A stretch of 64,000 nucleotides of DNA from Ailurus styani (Eukaryota > Chordata > Mammalia > Carnivora > Ailuridae): assembly GCA_002007465.1 (NCBI GenBank), contig LNAC01000272.1:955553-1019552 (forward strand), in the 5' to 3' direction. Below, piece by piece: positions 33,441-46,329 of this stretch; within the stretch, counting starts at the first letter, position 1, and every line of letters starts with the position of its first letter. Position numbers and translations under genes: made by a program. The notes under the pieces are model-generated. The model worked only from the letters and a program-made list of their open reading frames with translations, had not been told where the DNA came from and searched no databases.

Positions 33441-36400
33441 ATGTCAGCCATGGAAACTGGGGAGTGGTGACAAGAGGTACCCCAAGGCCCAAGGCGACTG
33501 TGGCAGTAAGTGGCAGTGATGGTTGAGAGGCGCATCCCCTGTTACTGACAGGAGGAGGTGGTGAAGCCCATGCCTTCAAGGAGGTGTGGCTGGGGGTTCA
33601 TAGGCCAGTCTGTTATGTCATCACTTCCTCAGTGAGCATCCCAGTGGAGAAGAAGTCCCAGCAGAGCAAGCTGGCTCAGAAGCAAGTGAGAGCGTGGAGG
33701 GCACAGGCCACGCCTGTGATGCTAGGAAGCAGGGTTGCATTGGTGGTGTCCACCTGAGGACCCTTCCAGAAGTACCATATGCAAGAGTGGCTGCTCATAC
33801 TGGACCTCCCCGGTCCCGGGTGCTGTTAGCCGAGGCTTCTTACTACCTGTCGGCAAGCAGACCCTCCCGAGGGGACCTTGCTGAAGTCCAGAGGGGCACA
33901 CCCACCCACTCCCGAGCGACAACTGTGGCTTTTCTGGAAGCTGAGGTGATGCCCTCTTCTCAAATCCTGCCAGGTGTGTTCTAACCTCCTTTGGCTCCCA
34001 GGTGGTCAGCCAGATGTCGACCGCAGACCTGGGGCCAGGTCCTGTACCTCCCAGAGCCTTCCTCCCCAAGCACCTGCTCACTGCTCTCTGTCCTCGCCGG
34101 GACTTCCTCTCTTCGCTAGTTGCCACGAGCACCTTTATGTTTTAAACCCTTCTTTTTTAATTACAGTCCATCTGTCTGAGTGACATTATCCTTTGGGAAA
34201 AAGGCTTGCTTTTCAGTACTTAGAATGTGCACGAGACATTCATAACAAAGCAGCATACTCTGGTTTTGAAGCTTTCCTTTTTCTATTTTTTAAAAGTAAA
34301 TATATGTATTTTTTAATTCTGATAAAAAACGAGACTTTTTATATATTCAGGAGATTAACTGTGATCTCTACAGTATTTAAATAAGCAATATCTAAACATC
34401 TAAAGGAAGTATATAAATATATATATCCAAAATATACAGAAAAAGAAATGAGAATAGAATCAAATGGTTTATAAAAAGTGAGCTGAACTCAAAAGAATAT
34501 AGTGATGGAGGGGAAAAATACAAGACATACAGAAATTTAAAAATACAAACAAACAGACTTTAGTTACAAAAACAGACAGTAAGCTGAATTTGATCCTCAG
34601 GTTGTCTTTGGCGACCCCCTGCCTGAAAGGGAAAAAATTATTCTTGTGTGTTTTCTGCCAACACTTTTACAGTTTTGTTTTTCTCCTTTAAAATCTGTTC
34701 ATTTGAATTTATCTTGATGTAACTTATGAAATAGGGATTTTACTTATTGTCTCCGTATGGGGAGAGCACCATGGGAGGGGTGGAGGGTGAGGAGGGTTTT
34801 CCAGGCGGAGAAACTCGAGGCTTGTAGTAGGACACTAAAGGAAAGCCCTGGCACGCTTGAGAAACTAGTCCTATATTGTTCAGACCTGAATTTTCTTCCA
34901 GCCTAGACGGGGTGGAGGATGAGACAGACAGCATTCTGGAGGCGACCATGGAGGCCCTCACCGTTGTGCTGCACACATCATGTTAAACGGAGTCACTTGC
35001 TCACGTCCAGGCCGAGAAGGGACATGGTTAGATTTGTGTTTTAGTAAAAGAATTCTGGCAGCAGGTGGAGGCTGGACTCCCTGTGAGGTGAGCCTGGAGG
35101 CAAGGAGTCCAAATGGGAAGCTTTTTTCAAAATACTCAAAGGTGTTTGAAATCATGAGGCCCTAGTCTAGGGAGCGTGGTGGGAGAGGTAGAGGAGGGGA
35201 CAGATCGGCGAGATCTTTAGCAGGTAGAATCTGCAGAGTCTGATAATGCTTGGAGTGAACACCAGAAGAGCCAAGAAGTGAGAAGGATGCCAGCGCTCCG
35301 GCTTGAGCAGCAAAGTGGATATGTTTGCTGTTCCCTTGAGGGAGGGGATCCTGGAGGGGGGTCCCCTACCAAAGGTCAGAACTCACCTCCTTGGATTTTC
35401 CTTCTCTTGGGAAATTTGCCCCCACAAGTATTAAATATCTCAGAACCTTCCTGATACCTTCAAACAGATGCTGATTATATTTTGTTTGTGGTTGAAGGTT
35501 GGCCCTGAAATATGGCAGTCCATTGTTGGCTGGCAGCAAAATCCCCTTGTTGGTGGTAAACTAAGGTAGGTGGGTCCACCCAAGGAGAATGTGTAGACTA
35601 TGTTAGGAGGCCAAGGATTGCATTCTGGGGAGCACTGAAGTCAAGGCATTCAGCCAGTGGAGAAATTTAAGGGGATCTGAGTTAGAGGAAATGAGAAGAG
35701 TAGAGAGACACAGAACTTAGCAAAAGCAGGGTCATGGAAGGCAGAGGAGTGAGTAATTCCAAAAAGGAGGTAATGGTCAACCCTGTGAACTGCTGCTGTG
35801 ATACCAACTGGAATAAGAGTCCAAAACATACTCTTCGGCAATTCGAAGACCATCTGTGACCCTAGCAAGAGTGATCTCCATGAATTTCAGGCTGAAGCCA
35901 AAGCCTGATTACAGTGGGTTGAGGAGTGAACAGAAGGTGAGACTAGGTAGAGGGAAAGATGTGCCCGGGACGGAAGGAGGCCACACACCCACACCATGTC
36001 AGCAGCTGGATGACTCTACAGGCCACAGAGAACGTGGTGAGAAATTAGCAGTGTTCTAGCACATCGGCTTTTTTGGTGGTTGTTTTTGGTACCGTTCATC
36101 AAGAGAGAAGAGTCAGCTGCATAAGTGCGAGGGCTCTCAGAGACTTGAGAGTGTTTTCATCACAGTCCGCAGGAGGCAGTGAAGTTTGGGGAAGCCGTTC
36201 TGCCACGCCTCTAAGGACCCAGGCTTCTCTCTCTCTCTCCTTCATCATCCTTAGAGGATGGCTTTCATCTCTGCAGTTGTGAAGTCACTATTAAACCTTC
36301 ACACCCCTCCACGCCCACACAATAAAGACGGTGGAGCAGAAGACATTCCTTGAAGCTGTGCCCTCTATTCAGGAAGGGAAGTCCTGCCCGGAGAGGTCTG

Positions 36401-36459
36401 CCTCTTTCTGTTGTTACTAACATGGATACAGCACCTTACCATTCCCCCATCACTTAATT
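33441..36459. other. Low-repeat intron, nothing recognised
   Basis: The frames at 33694-33984 and 33722-34132 overlap on opposite strands without domains. Neither has paired in-frame splice sites I would trust. The region has mixed GC and no Can-SINE or recent L1. Confidence 0.5.
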
Positions 36460-36549
36460 CCACCAACCCACTTCCAGTGTAGTTTTGCTGTTGTCAAGCC
36501 CATTTGACAGATGGGGAGCCCGAGTACCAGAGATACTAAGGAACATATG

Positions 36550-36830
36550 AAAGGCAATACAGGAAACTGGCTAAGAAATTGGGCTCTGGGGCCAGGGTTG
36601 AAATCCTGGGTTATTTGCTTGCTACTGTGTAAACAGAGCAAGTTTTTTTTTGTTGTTGTTGTTGTTTTGTTTGTTTTTTTAACTTCTGTGTGTATTTTGG
36701 TTTTCTCATTGAAACTGGAAACAGCCATAATACTGCCTTTGTAGAGGTATTGTCAGGATTAATAAGTAAATCAGTCACACTCAGCATTCCAAGTAGCATC
36801 TGGCACCTAGAATGCCCAGGAAATGCTAGC
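36550..36830 (+). repeat. MIR SINE, sense
   Basis: The motifs gaaattgggctctggggcca, gggttgaaatcctgggttat, ggttttctcattgaaactgg, ttgtcaggattaataagtaa and catctggcacctagaatgcc follow MIR order. A T/TTG-rich insertion is present at 36643-36680. A short MIR-like antisense piece may precede it (36460-36540). Confidence 0.75.
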
Positions 36831-38442
36831 AGAGTTTTTATTAGACATGTGGCCCGTTTGGGTACCAAAGGATGTCACACCTTTTAGATATATTCAGTGT
36901 CAATGTGGATATTTGTAAACAGATGTCCAAGTCAACCATCTGCCAACCCGTCAATCAAAACAATGGGTCTTGTTTCTAAGGGAGCTGCTGATGGGTGTGT
37001 AAGAAAACCTTGTCAGAGGTGTCAAGGAAGAGTGAACTGGAGGAGAAACTAACGGGAGAGAAGGAACGCAGCTCAGGGGGAGACTGTGAGGAGCCAGGCT
37101 GGACTGTGAAGGGTTAAGTCAGGTCAGCTTTTGGATGAGAAGATGGAAGGGGGAACATCATCGCCAGCCCGGGTGTTGGGGGTGTGCCTAGAGTTAACGT
37201 TGGCTTTAAAAACCTTGGAAGTCTCTCCAGAAATACACAGTCTTGTCAGGGTCCAACAGAGATGAAAAATCGAGATAATTCTAATTGAACTAGGAGAAGC
37301 TGAGAGAAATTGGGTCAAGAAACCAGTTTTTCTGGGGGAAGTGTGCCGAGGAGGCCCCAAAATGGGAAGGGATGGGTGGGGTGGGGTGTTGGCTGGAAGG
37401 AGCCTGGTTGCCTTTCCCAGTTTTGTGCTGCTGGTAAGGTAGATCAGATTCTCTGTGTGTGTGTCTCTCTCTCTTACACATGTTGATTTTCACTTTTTGG
37501 ATTATAGATCCTTTTGAGAATCTATTGAAAGTTAGGCATTTTCCCTCCATTTTCCTGTAAATGCGTATGTACCCATAAGACCCAAATTTGCCATTCTGAT
37601 TTTTTTTTTTTTGAGGGCATCTCAGACCCCCTGTGCTAGTTCAGGACACTCCAGGTCAAAACCCCCTAAAAATCTAACCTTTTTGATTCATTTCTATGAA
37701 GAAAGGGTGACGGGAGCATCGGCAGGCGAGGCAATGTGGTGAGAGCGGGGCTGCTGGCCGGTCACCAGGCCCCATATGTATGTGTTTGGACTCCAGCTAA
37801 TGTTAGCTGATCCCTGCCTCCGTGAAAACACGTTGCTCCTCGTCCTGAATTTTCAGTACAACCCCTTCGTGTCTGTTACTTCTCCGAAACTGGCCCGCCG
37901 CAGCCCTTCTTGGCCGGGATTTTCCGTGGGCCATATGGAAGCACTTCCCTATAATCATGCTTTGTGTGAAAGAAATGTGGGAAACCAAGCCATGTCTCTC
38001 CCTGAGTGTGCATCACCAGGCCTGCAGAGTCCACGAAGCTCCTGCATCCTCACCTTGCCAAGCCATCATTCCTGGCCTCTTTGGGGCTCACCCTGAGGCA
38101 GGCCTCAGCCCTGAGACGCCATTGGCACAGCCTCGCTCTGGACAAAGTGCTCAAGCCTGCTCCCAGGCTATCCCTTCTACCAAGCAGTGAGGCAGATTCA
38201 AGGTCTTGGTGTCCTGAGCCAAAACTTTTGCTATGAGAAAAATCCGAAATTAATCCAGATACAACACGCAAATTTCCTGTTCCGCAGGAGAAGGGGAGAG
38301 ACTGAACCAACAATGGCATAAATAGCTTTGGATGTTGGAACAGGGAAGTAGAGGCCACTTGGTTTTTAAAGAGAGAAAACTCTAAACACAGCAACAAAGA
38401 AGCAAGCACATCTACTCGGAGTCTTGATTATCTGCTATGTAG
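36831..38442. other. Low-repeat intron, nothing recognised
   Basis: Short frames on both strands only. A T12 run lies near 37601-37612. Confidence 0.5.
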
Positions 38443-38571
38443 GTATTTTTTAAGTAGACACCACACCCAGCGTGGAGCCTAGTGTGGGGCTTGAACTCAC
38501 AACCCTGAGATCAAGACCTGAGCTGAGATCAAGAGTTGGGTGCTTAACCGACTGAGCCAGCCAGGTGCCCC
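38443..38571 (-). mobile_element. Short-type Can-SINE, antisense
   Basis: A 130-bp SINE: tttttaagtagacaccacac, ccagcgtggagcctagtgtg, gatcaagacctgagctgaga, and head accgactgagccagccaggt. It lacks the CT-rich middle of the long copies. Confidence 0.88.
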
Positions 38572-39299
38572 TACTGTTTTGGTCTTATCCACATAAGGCA
38601 AATAAACAGCTTCAGCTGGTCTGCTCTGGGCTTTGTGTGTATTTTTTTTTTTTTTTACCTGTTGGCAACTAAGTCTGTTGATACAGGGTTGCCCAAGGCC
38701 GAGCCGGAACCCCAGCATTTCACTGGACTTTGATGCTTTAAGATAACCACACCCTCTTACCAAACATCCCTCACTCGGTACTCCTGACAGAAATAGAATC
38801 CTGGGCCTGGAGGGTTATTATTATGACATTTTCTCTTCATACACAGGCCATATTTCCTTTGACTGTCACTTCCAAAAATAGCCTGTGCGCAGAACTCATT
38901 CTGTAATAGGGAAGACTGTATCGGCTGTAACGTGGTACATGGACTGTCTGCTCACATCATCCCTCTTGGCCTCCCCATTTATCCTTCGAGGGGAGGACTC
39001 TGACCGATTATACTCCTGTACTGGAAGTCTCTGTGGCCAAGGAATATTCAAATGCAAGACCCTGTTAATTTTAATGAGCTATCCCTCCCCCATTTAATTC
39101 AATGAGAGAGAGCACAGAGTAGAGGAAGGATCCTGACACTGGGTATCTAGGGCCCTGTGTTCCTGCTCTTCCTAGCTCACTCATGCTTTCGTGTGTGTGT
39201 TCTGTGTCCTCTGCATGAGGAAAACCAAGAGCAAAATGACGTGCTGGTTCCATTGAGAAGGTGTGCCGGGGAGTCTGTTTTTCAGAGTAGCCAGACCTG
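38572..39299. other. Intron sequence without recognised features
   Basis: A T14 run lies near 38643-38656. Otherwise nothing distinctive. Confidence 0.5.
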
Positions 39300-39715
39300 A
39301 CCATTAACTCCCCAGCTTAAAACCTCTTTATGAATTGCCTTTATACTTATGCCAAAATCCAGACCCTATCCATGACCTTCAAAGTCTTGCATGGCTGGGC
39401 TCTATGTTATGTCACATGTGCCATTTTGCCCCTCATGCACTGTGTTCCAGTCTTACTGTCTGGAAGATTCTCGAGAGCCAAGTGCCCTTCCTCCCATGGG
39501 CCTTTGCACTGACCCTTCCCTGGACCTGGAGTGCACTTCCCTCAGCTCTTAATATGGTTGCCTCTTTCTCCACCTTGAGCTCAAGTGTCACATCCTTAAG
39601 GAGGCTTTCTCTGACCAAGCCACCAATCTGGAGTTGGCTCTTCTCTTTTCCATTTACTTCCTGCTTGGCCTTTATAGACCATGTCATGGGAGCTCAGTAG
39701 ATGTTGAACGAATGA
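39300..39715 (+). repeat. L2 LINE 3' end, sense
   Basis: A well-preserved L2: tgaccttcaaagtcttgcat, gcatggctgggctctatgtt, tgggcctttgcactgaccct, agctcaagtgtcacatcctt, aaggaggctttctctgacca, and end agctcagtagatgttgaacg aatga. Confidence 0.9.
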
Positions 39716-40199
39716 ATACAGGCTCTTTGCAAGAGATGATTCTGCTTCCCATTATGGTTTCACTGGGACTAAATAATGTTGTGCAACAGAATTGCACTGG
39801 AAGCCAGAGACTGGGTAATAAGCTGAGTTTGGCCACTCATTATCTATGATCTTGGGCGGGATCACAGGGACCTTGGCTTTTTCATCTGTATGCTAAGAGT
39901 GTTAGCACAGATGATTTCCAAGACCGCTTCTAGATCTGAAAGCCTATTAAGTAGATCTGTAATTTATTTCTTGTTTTAAAAAAAACAGATCTTGGGATTG
40001 AATGGAGGTCAGAGAAATAAGACCAGAATCTTTTATGATGATCTTTTCCAGTGCTTTAATGAAAAGGCTCAACAGAAGTGGCTTACCTTTATTCTTAAAG
40101 GGTCTGGGAGATTCTATATATGCATAAAAGTGAGTTGGTTTGAAGTCTCCTCTCAGCTCCCATGAACCCCAGCTTGGGTACCTTCTACATGCTACCATC
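39716..40199. other. Intron sequence without recognised features
   Basis: Part of 39780-39940 (ggaagccagagactgggtaa, atgatcttgggcgggatcac) may be a faint MIR, too decayed to call. Confidence 0.45.
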
Positions 40200-40325
40200 A
40201 CTACCTGCATGGGAGGGTTTTGTTTGTGCGCTGACCCCCTCATGAGCATGTGAGCTCATCAAGGGCCTTTCACACTTGGCCCAATGCCTGGCACCTGGTA
40301 TGTTCTCTGTTAAGGTGTGTTGACT
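40200..40325 (+). repeat. Probable L2 3' end
   Basis: The motifs catgtgagctcatcaagggc and cccaatgcctggcacctggt followed by gttaaggtgtgttga resemble the L2 terminus. Confidence 0.6.
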
Positions 40326-40494
40326 CAGTTGGAACACAGGACTGAAGAACCCACTTAGACCAGCTTCCCACTTAGATCGGATGCCCATGTGAGTTAAAAG
40401 CAGAAGCAGCCTATGGGCAGCCAAGCCCTGTCCCACCTGGAATTACCCAGGAGACCTGAAATCCACTAACCAGGTGAGAGCTCAGAGATTCTTA

Positions 40495-40772
40495 ATAATA
40501 ATTATCAGGACAGTAATAACTGCGGCCTCCATAGGCTCTGTGCATATGTGTCAGGTGCTGTGCCAAGGGCTTTTATGTATGATGTGATTTATTCTTCACC
40601 ATAACCCTACAGAGTAGGTACAATTACAGCCTCCCCTTTGACAAACGGGACAGTGACAAAGTGGCTCTGTGAAACGAAATGCCTCGTTCAAAGCCTCACA
40701 GCAAGTAAGTGCTCAGTTGATCTGACTTCAGAGTCCATGTTCTCTGCCACCATCCTAAGCTGTCTTCCAAGG
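40495..40772 (-). repeat. MIR SINE, antisense, near full length
   Basis: Reverse MIR order: gtcaggtgctgtgccaaggg, tgatgtgatttattcttcac, agagtaggtacaattacagc, cctcacagcaagtaagtgct, agagtccatgttctctgcca. Confidence 0.88.
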
Positions 40773-40904
40773 GTGGCCAGATGAGCAGGAGATGAAATGT
40801 CCACAGAGGCCTAGAGAGATAGGGTCAGAACAAAGGTAATGCAAGAATGGAACCAGAAGTAGAGCAAAGGCTGCTTCATCCACCTGCCTGTGGCTGCCCC
40901 TCTC

Positions 40905-41060
40905 AGAGCCTGGCCCATGGTTCTGAATCCAGCATGCACATCAGGACCACCTGGAGGGCTGCTTCCATGTTCCAGTCCTCAAGCCCTACCCTAGAATTTT
41001 GGGTGGTAAATCTGTCATCAGTTTTTCCAGGTGACTCTGATATATGCTTTTGGTGAATAC
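40905..41060. mobile_element. MER5-like hAT element
   Basis: Starts near ctggcccatggttctgaatc, with catcaggaccacctggaggg and ttccaggtgactctgatata. These match MER5/Charlie short elements. Ends are diffuse. Confidence 0.6.
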
Positions 41061-43189
41061 CTCTGCTTTTCAGCCTCCGATGGCGCTGTCATGGAAGAAA
41101 GATCATTTTCCCTCTACCTTTCTAGGTTCTTGCCTGATAGCCCCCAGTAAGAAGAAGAGAGGGTAACAGGAAAAAAAGAAATGGAAAGACGTACATATGT
41201 ATGGGAGACCCACAAAGATATGAGACTGAGAGAAGGGGCCAAAGCAGGAAGCTTTTATGCCTTTTAAACAAAGGAATGATAGATTTGTGAAGAACTGATA
41301 AGACAAGGGGTTTGGGCTGTGGGTAGTAAATGGTGAAGTAGTAACAGGTTTGTTCATGAAGACTTCTCAGCTCTAAATTCCTTGTGTCTGCTGCTAAAGA
41401 TGCCTTCTATGCCCCCTGGTATGGGGAGGGTGCCTTTTTCATGGGAGATTTATCTTCTGCTTTCATGTGGACAAAGGACGGACAGAGTGTCCTTGCTACC
41501 CCTGCTATTTCTAAAGTACTTTGAATTCAAAATAATCAGTATGCGAAAATAATCAGTATTGGGGTGACATATTCTGAACTTCTACTCCCTACTATAGAGT
41601 CAGAGGCCAATATACATTTAATCCTCACTGCTCTTGATTTTGGAGGTGCACTATGAAGGGCAGAAAAGAAGGTTATGCTACAATGCTGAGGAACATCTGC
41701 ACAGAAAGTTCTTGCTTGCTGCTTGTGGGTAATGAAGCCCCTCTACTGAATGCTGTTCAAAGCAAGTCCTGGAAATGAGCATGGAAGTGTACATTCTTAG
41801 GCACCCTGCCTGTTACCTGGCTCTTTGGAGGTGAAAGTATTTTAGGTCAGTAAAGAAACAGAGCTCCAGGTTGGGAGTCAGATGGTTCTGCATAGACCCC
41901 TGAGCTGATGGCCAAGGACCCTCAGGTGAAGTTTCAGCAGTAACAGGCTTCCATGAGATAGTGTGGAATTCGCTTGGGGCAGGACCATGGAATGTCGTAG
42001 CTGGGGAGGTGAGGGTATGAAAAGCAGTCCAGCTTGCAGCTGGTTACCCTTCCCAAATCAAATCCTTGGCATGTCCCTTCTCTCCTTTTTAGGAAAGTGG
42101 TTGTCAATTTCTGAATGTGATGTTTCCTGGCTTTGCTCACTGTCTCATTGGTCTCACCTCCTGCTACAAAAGGCAGCATGGACAGTCCTCCAGCTGTGGG
42201 ACTGGTATCTTCATACACTGAATTTCCCTTCCCTTGCCTTCCACAATCCCCTCCTACATGCACAGAGCGACAGGTGAACTAGATCAAAACCGAGTCCCCG
42301 ACTTTGAAAAGTCCTCAGCCCCCGCTCTGCACAGTGTCCCACAGACCACCTCCTTTTAGTGTAAATGACACTGAGCAGTGATGGGCACTTGAGCACATTC
42401 ACAAACACTGTTGTTTCTCAGCTTACAAAATGCTTTCACGACCATGGTCTCATTTTAAAGGGAAATCTGGATTCTTTCCAATGTTTCCATAAGGCTGTTA
42501 TTATTATTCACATTAGCATTTATTGAGATACCTTCCTTCCTTTTTAAAAACACGCCTTTGTTCCTTGGGAATAGACAGTGTTGGGGTCTGGGAGAGTGTG
42601 TGTGTTTTCACCTAAAGAACAGAAAGGGAAAATAAATGCAGGGTCAAGAAAAGTAACGTGAAAACTGCTTGACGGAAACTTTTATTCAGCCAAAAAACCC
42701 CAACCAACCAAATTTTAAAAATTGAAAAGCAAAAACCAGGAATGGGAGAGTGGAAATGAGCTTGTCAAAAGGAGAGTAAAGTTTTTTCTTTTCTTGTAAT
42801 ACCACGGAACGGATATATTTAGGTTGTCTTTCTAGTTGGACGTTATAGTGAAAATAAACATTCTGATATAAATTACAGTCCTGGGCTGAAATTGATGTTT
42901 ATTGATTAGTTAATATTGTGTGGACAATTTACTTCCTGTACATCTTGCTACTAAGCAAAACTGTGATCAGCAGGAAATGAGACATAGAAAAAAAATGATG
43001 GAACAGCTGGATTTGAGCATTTATGTGTGGGAGGGAAGTCCGCGGAAGCAAATTTAATGGATCCTGAGGTCAGCCCAGTGATTGCAAAATCAAACAAGTG
43101 AAACCCATGAAATGGAAGTCTGTAATGAACGTTCTTCTGATGAATGAGTTTGGGTTTACACAATTGTGATCTGGTGTCACAGCCAAAGT
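41061..43189. other. Low-repeat intron, nothing recognised
   Basis: Mixed sequence. Overlapping frames at 41934-42277 on opposite strands have no domain. No SINE or LINE is recognisable. Confidence 0.5.
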
Positions 43190-43330
43190 TCAGGTTTAGA
43201 GTGTAGCTTTTGGTTTTCGCCTCAGCTCTGCTGCCTTGGAACTCTGTGACCTTGGGAAAGTCATTTAAACTTGGGGAAAAAAACCCAGTTTTCTTACTTG
43301 CAGGAAAGGGGTTTTATTAGAATAAAGGAG
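43190..43330 (+). repeat. MIR fragment, sense
   Basis: The motifs ggttttcgcctcagctctgc, ctctgtgaccttgggaaagt and catttaaacttgggg follow the MIR tRNA-distal core. Confidence 0.75.
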
Positions 43331-43414
43331 GTGTAACTTATCTCAGGTTATCTGCCATCATTCTTGGGGGCAGAGCAAGTTCTTAGCGAGGTTTGAACAA
43401 CTTACACTAACCCA

Positions 43415-43662
43415 GCCCTACTGGTGCTTAAGTTCCCTTCTAAGCCCCGTGCATATAGTAACTCATTTGATCCCTCTCAAAACCCCCTTGAAACAAGTAT
43501 ACTTATTGTCCTCATTTTACAGGTGTAGCTGAGGCTCAGAGAAGGCAAGAAATGTGCCTGAGGTCACACAGCATTTGTAAGTGGCAGTGCTGCTATTCCA
43601 AGTCAGGTTGTCTGGCTCCAGCATCTGTGATCTTAACCACTCATCCCTACTGCCTTTCCAGG
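43415..43662 (-). repeat. MIR SINE, antisense
   Basis: Reverse MIR: catatagtaactcatttgat, tattgtcctcattttacagg, gctgaggctcagagaaggca, ctgaggtcacacagcatttg, gtctggctccagcatctgtg, ttaaccactcatccctactg. It forms an inverted pair with the sense MIR 85 bp upstream. Confidence 0.9.
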
Positions 43663-44279
43663 TAGTTTGTAAAGAAACAATAATGCAGAAGACATTTAAC
43701 ATGTGACAAGAAGAAGTCCCTGGAAAATGGCCTAGTGAGTAGCAATTGCAAAAATCTCTTACCCCAAATTTCAACTAAAAAGTTTTGGAATAGTTCAAAC
43801 ACTCAAAGTATTCAGCTGGAGCAAATGCCCATCACCACCACCATGACGAAATCTGAATGTTCCTGGACAGAGGGACCTGTTGGCCATCAACTTTGTAGGA
43901 TGGGACAGAGAAGGAGCCGTGCTTCCTGGTGCTATGTTCTCAACATTAGAGTCTACACCATTAGAAAGTATATCTTAAAGCAGCCTCAGAATCAGATCTG
44001 ATTGATGGCCTCTTTTGCAAACGTGCGATAGGAGACTTTAAATGGTCTATCCTTAGCCTGTCCTGAAGCCCAGCTAGCAGACTGCTCCCACAATATTAAC
44101 AACTGATTCCTCCCTCCATCGTGATGTCTAGCTCTGGGTAGCTCCAGACTAAAGGGGAATTGACCAGGAGGCTGTTTGGGATTTAAAAGTGGCCCATTGT
44201 GATAGACAAGCCAGATAAAGCGTGCTAGTAATATTTATATCAGAACTAGTAGAATCTCAGGCAAAAAGAAAAAAAACAC
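43663..44279. other. Intron sequence without recognised features
   Basis: An 88-codon frame at 43735-44001 has no domain. Confidence 0.5.
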
Positions 44280-44630
44280 CCAAAACAAAGATGAGTATTT
44301 TATATCTCTCAATGATGAAAAATCAGTCTTAAAAATTTGCATGCAAATACCATTACATCAAAATATATAAAGCAAAAAAGTATAGGAAGAAATTGAAAGA
44401 AGTAAAACCGCCGTGAGAAACTTCAATACATTCAAGTCAGTAAAAATTTCATGTAGGGTCTGCACAATGTAATTATTATTATATAAACCGGTATTACTGA
44501 ACATTGTATTTTGAAGGAATATACTGTCTTTTTAAGCAGCTGTGGACCGTATACAAAAACTGATTCTATGCTAGACTCCAAAGAAGATTATGAAAAAAAT
44601 CTCGATGAAACAGAAACCACCAGAAGAGAC
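44280..44630 (+). repeat. Ancient L1M fragment, sense, ORF2 5' part
   Basis: The motif acatcaaaatatataaagca, followed by agaaattgaaagaagtaaaa and gagaaacttcaatacattca, matches the L1 ORF2 endonuclease region. Frames are broken. Confidence 0.55.
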
Positions 44631-44861
44631 CTCGCCCCGCAGCTGCTCACAGCCATTCCTTGCTCCCTCCTGTTACAGAGGCACGAGTATCTTCTTCCTT
44701 TCCAAGGCTAATTAATCTCCCCATCTGTGTCCTGGACTCCAGCCCCTCTGCTTCCTCAGAGATCCCACTCCACCCATCATCCCTTCTCTCTTCTCCATCT
44801 CTCCCTCTCTTCCTTCCCCATCAGGATGAAAAGAGATCCCATATTTCTTCTGTCTTAAATA

Positions 44862-45250
44862 CAAGTATAATTATTTTAATCTAAGTGTAATTAACATACA
44901 GTGTTATATTAGCTACAGGTGTTAGCTACAGGTGTATGACATAGTGATTCAACAATTCTGTACATTTCTCAGTGCTCGTCACAGTAAGTGTACTCTCCAT
45001 CCCCGTCCCCTTTGTCACCAACTCCCTAGCCCTCTCCCCTCTGGCAACCAGCAGTGTGTTCTTGGCCTCTTTTTCTTTCTTTTTTTGTTCATTTGTTTCT
45101 TAAATTCCACATATGAGTGAGATCATACGGTATTTGTCTTTCTCTGACTTATTTTGCTTAGCATAATACTCTGTAGCTCCACCCATGTCATTGCAAATGG
45201 CAAGATTTCATTCTTTGTCATAGTGGAATAATATTCCTGTGTGTGTGTGT

Positions 45251-45309
<59 letters not shown>

Positions 45310-45716
45310 TCTCACATCTTCGTTACCCTTCCATATCTTGGCTTTTCTAAATAAAGTCAGTGAACACTTAGGTTGCTCCCATTTCTTGGCTATTCTAAAT
45401 AAAGCTGCCATAATCCTAGGGGTGCCCATCTCCTTTCGAATTAGTATTTTCATTTCCTTTGGGTAAACACCCAGGAGTGGAATTAGTAGATTATATGGTA
45501 GTCCTGTTAATTTTTTAAGAAAACTCCGTACTGTTTTGCACAGTGTCTGCACCAGTTTGCATTCTCACCCACAATGCACGAGGGGGTTCCACTTCTCCAT
45601 GTCCTCACTAGCCCTTGTTATTTCCTGATTTGGGTTTTAGCTGTTCTGGCAGGCGTGTGGTGATATCTCACTGTGGTTCTATTTGCACTTCCCTGATGAT
45701 GAGTGATATCAAGCAG
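44862..45716 (-). mobile_element. 5'-truncated L1 3' end, antisense
   Basis: Antisense L1 landmarks: gtgtaattaacatacagtgt, atgacatagtgattcaacaa, ctctggcaaccagcagtgtg, ccacatatgagtgagatcat, tgctcccatttcttggctat, aaataaagctgccataatc, caccagtttgcattctcacc. An imperfect flanking repeat (aagtataatt.../caggtataatt...) at about 44862 and 45715 suggests the insertion limits. Confidence 0.85.
45238..45306. repeat. (TG)n(GA)n compound microsatellite inside the L1
   Basis: TG units at 45238-45250, then GA units to 45306 (more than 25). They lie at the same L1 3' UTR site as the (CA)n in the sense copy at 31411. Confidence 0.97.
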
Positions 45717-45949
45717 GTATAATTTTAAGACTTGTGGGTGAATTATGTATAAAAATATATGTATTTTAAATTCTCCACACTGTGAACATCCACCCTAATC
45801 TTTCCCCTACCTTTACTAACAAGTTTGGAAAACCTGTTTGTACTTCCTGTCTCTCTACTCCTTCATCCATCATTTTATTTTTCAAACCACAGCCTTCTGT
45901 GCCCACTGCGTAGCTGAAACTGCTTTCACAAAACCCATTAACAATTTTT

Positions 45950-46144
45950 TTTTAGATTTTATTTTTTATTTGAGAGAGAGAGAGAGAGAGATCACAAGGA
46001 GGCAGAGAGGCAGGCAGAGAGAGAGAGGGGGAAGCAGGCTCCCTGCTGAGCAGGGAGCCCGATACGGGCCTCGATCCCAGGACCCTGAGATCATGACCTG
46101 AGCCGAAGGCAGAGGCTTAACCCACTGATCCACCCAGGCGCCCC
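45950..46144 (-). mobile_element. Young Can-SINE, antisense, gcctccttgtgatc sub-type
   Basis: Tail agattttattttttatttga, (GA)n, head ccactgatccacccaggcgc. Perfect 16-bp target repeat cccattaacaattttt at 45934-45949 and 46145-46160. Confidence 0.97.
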
Positions 46145-46329
46145 CCCATTAACAATTTTTACTGCTGTAGAGACCTTAGTCCTGCTGCCCCTCCCATCTC
46201 AAAATCCTCTCTTACTTGAGTTCTCCCTGCATTTCTGGTCAGAGGCAGAGCTCTGCCATCTCCTGCAGGATGGTGAAGAAATGCTGACAAGTCTGTCACT
46301 ATGGAGCAGACTTCCCTTACTGTCACAAC

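Noticed and set aside
33694..34183. Overlapping frames on both strands in GC-richer intron
   Set aside because: No domain, no consistent splice sites, and opposite-strand frames of similar length as expected by chance.
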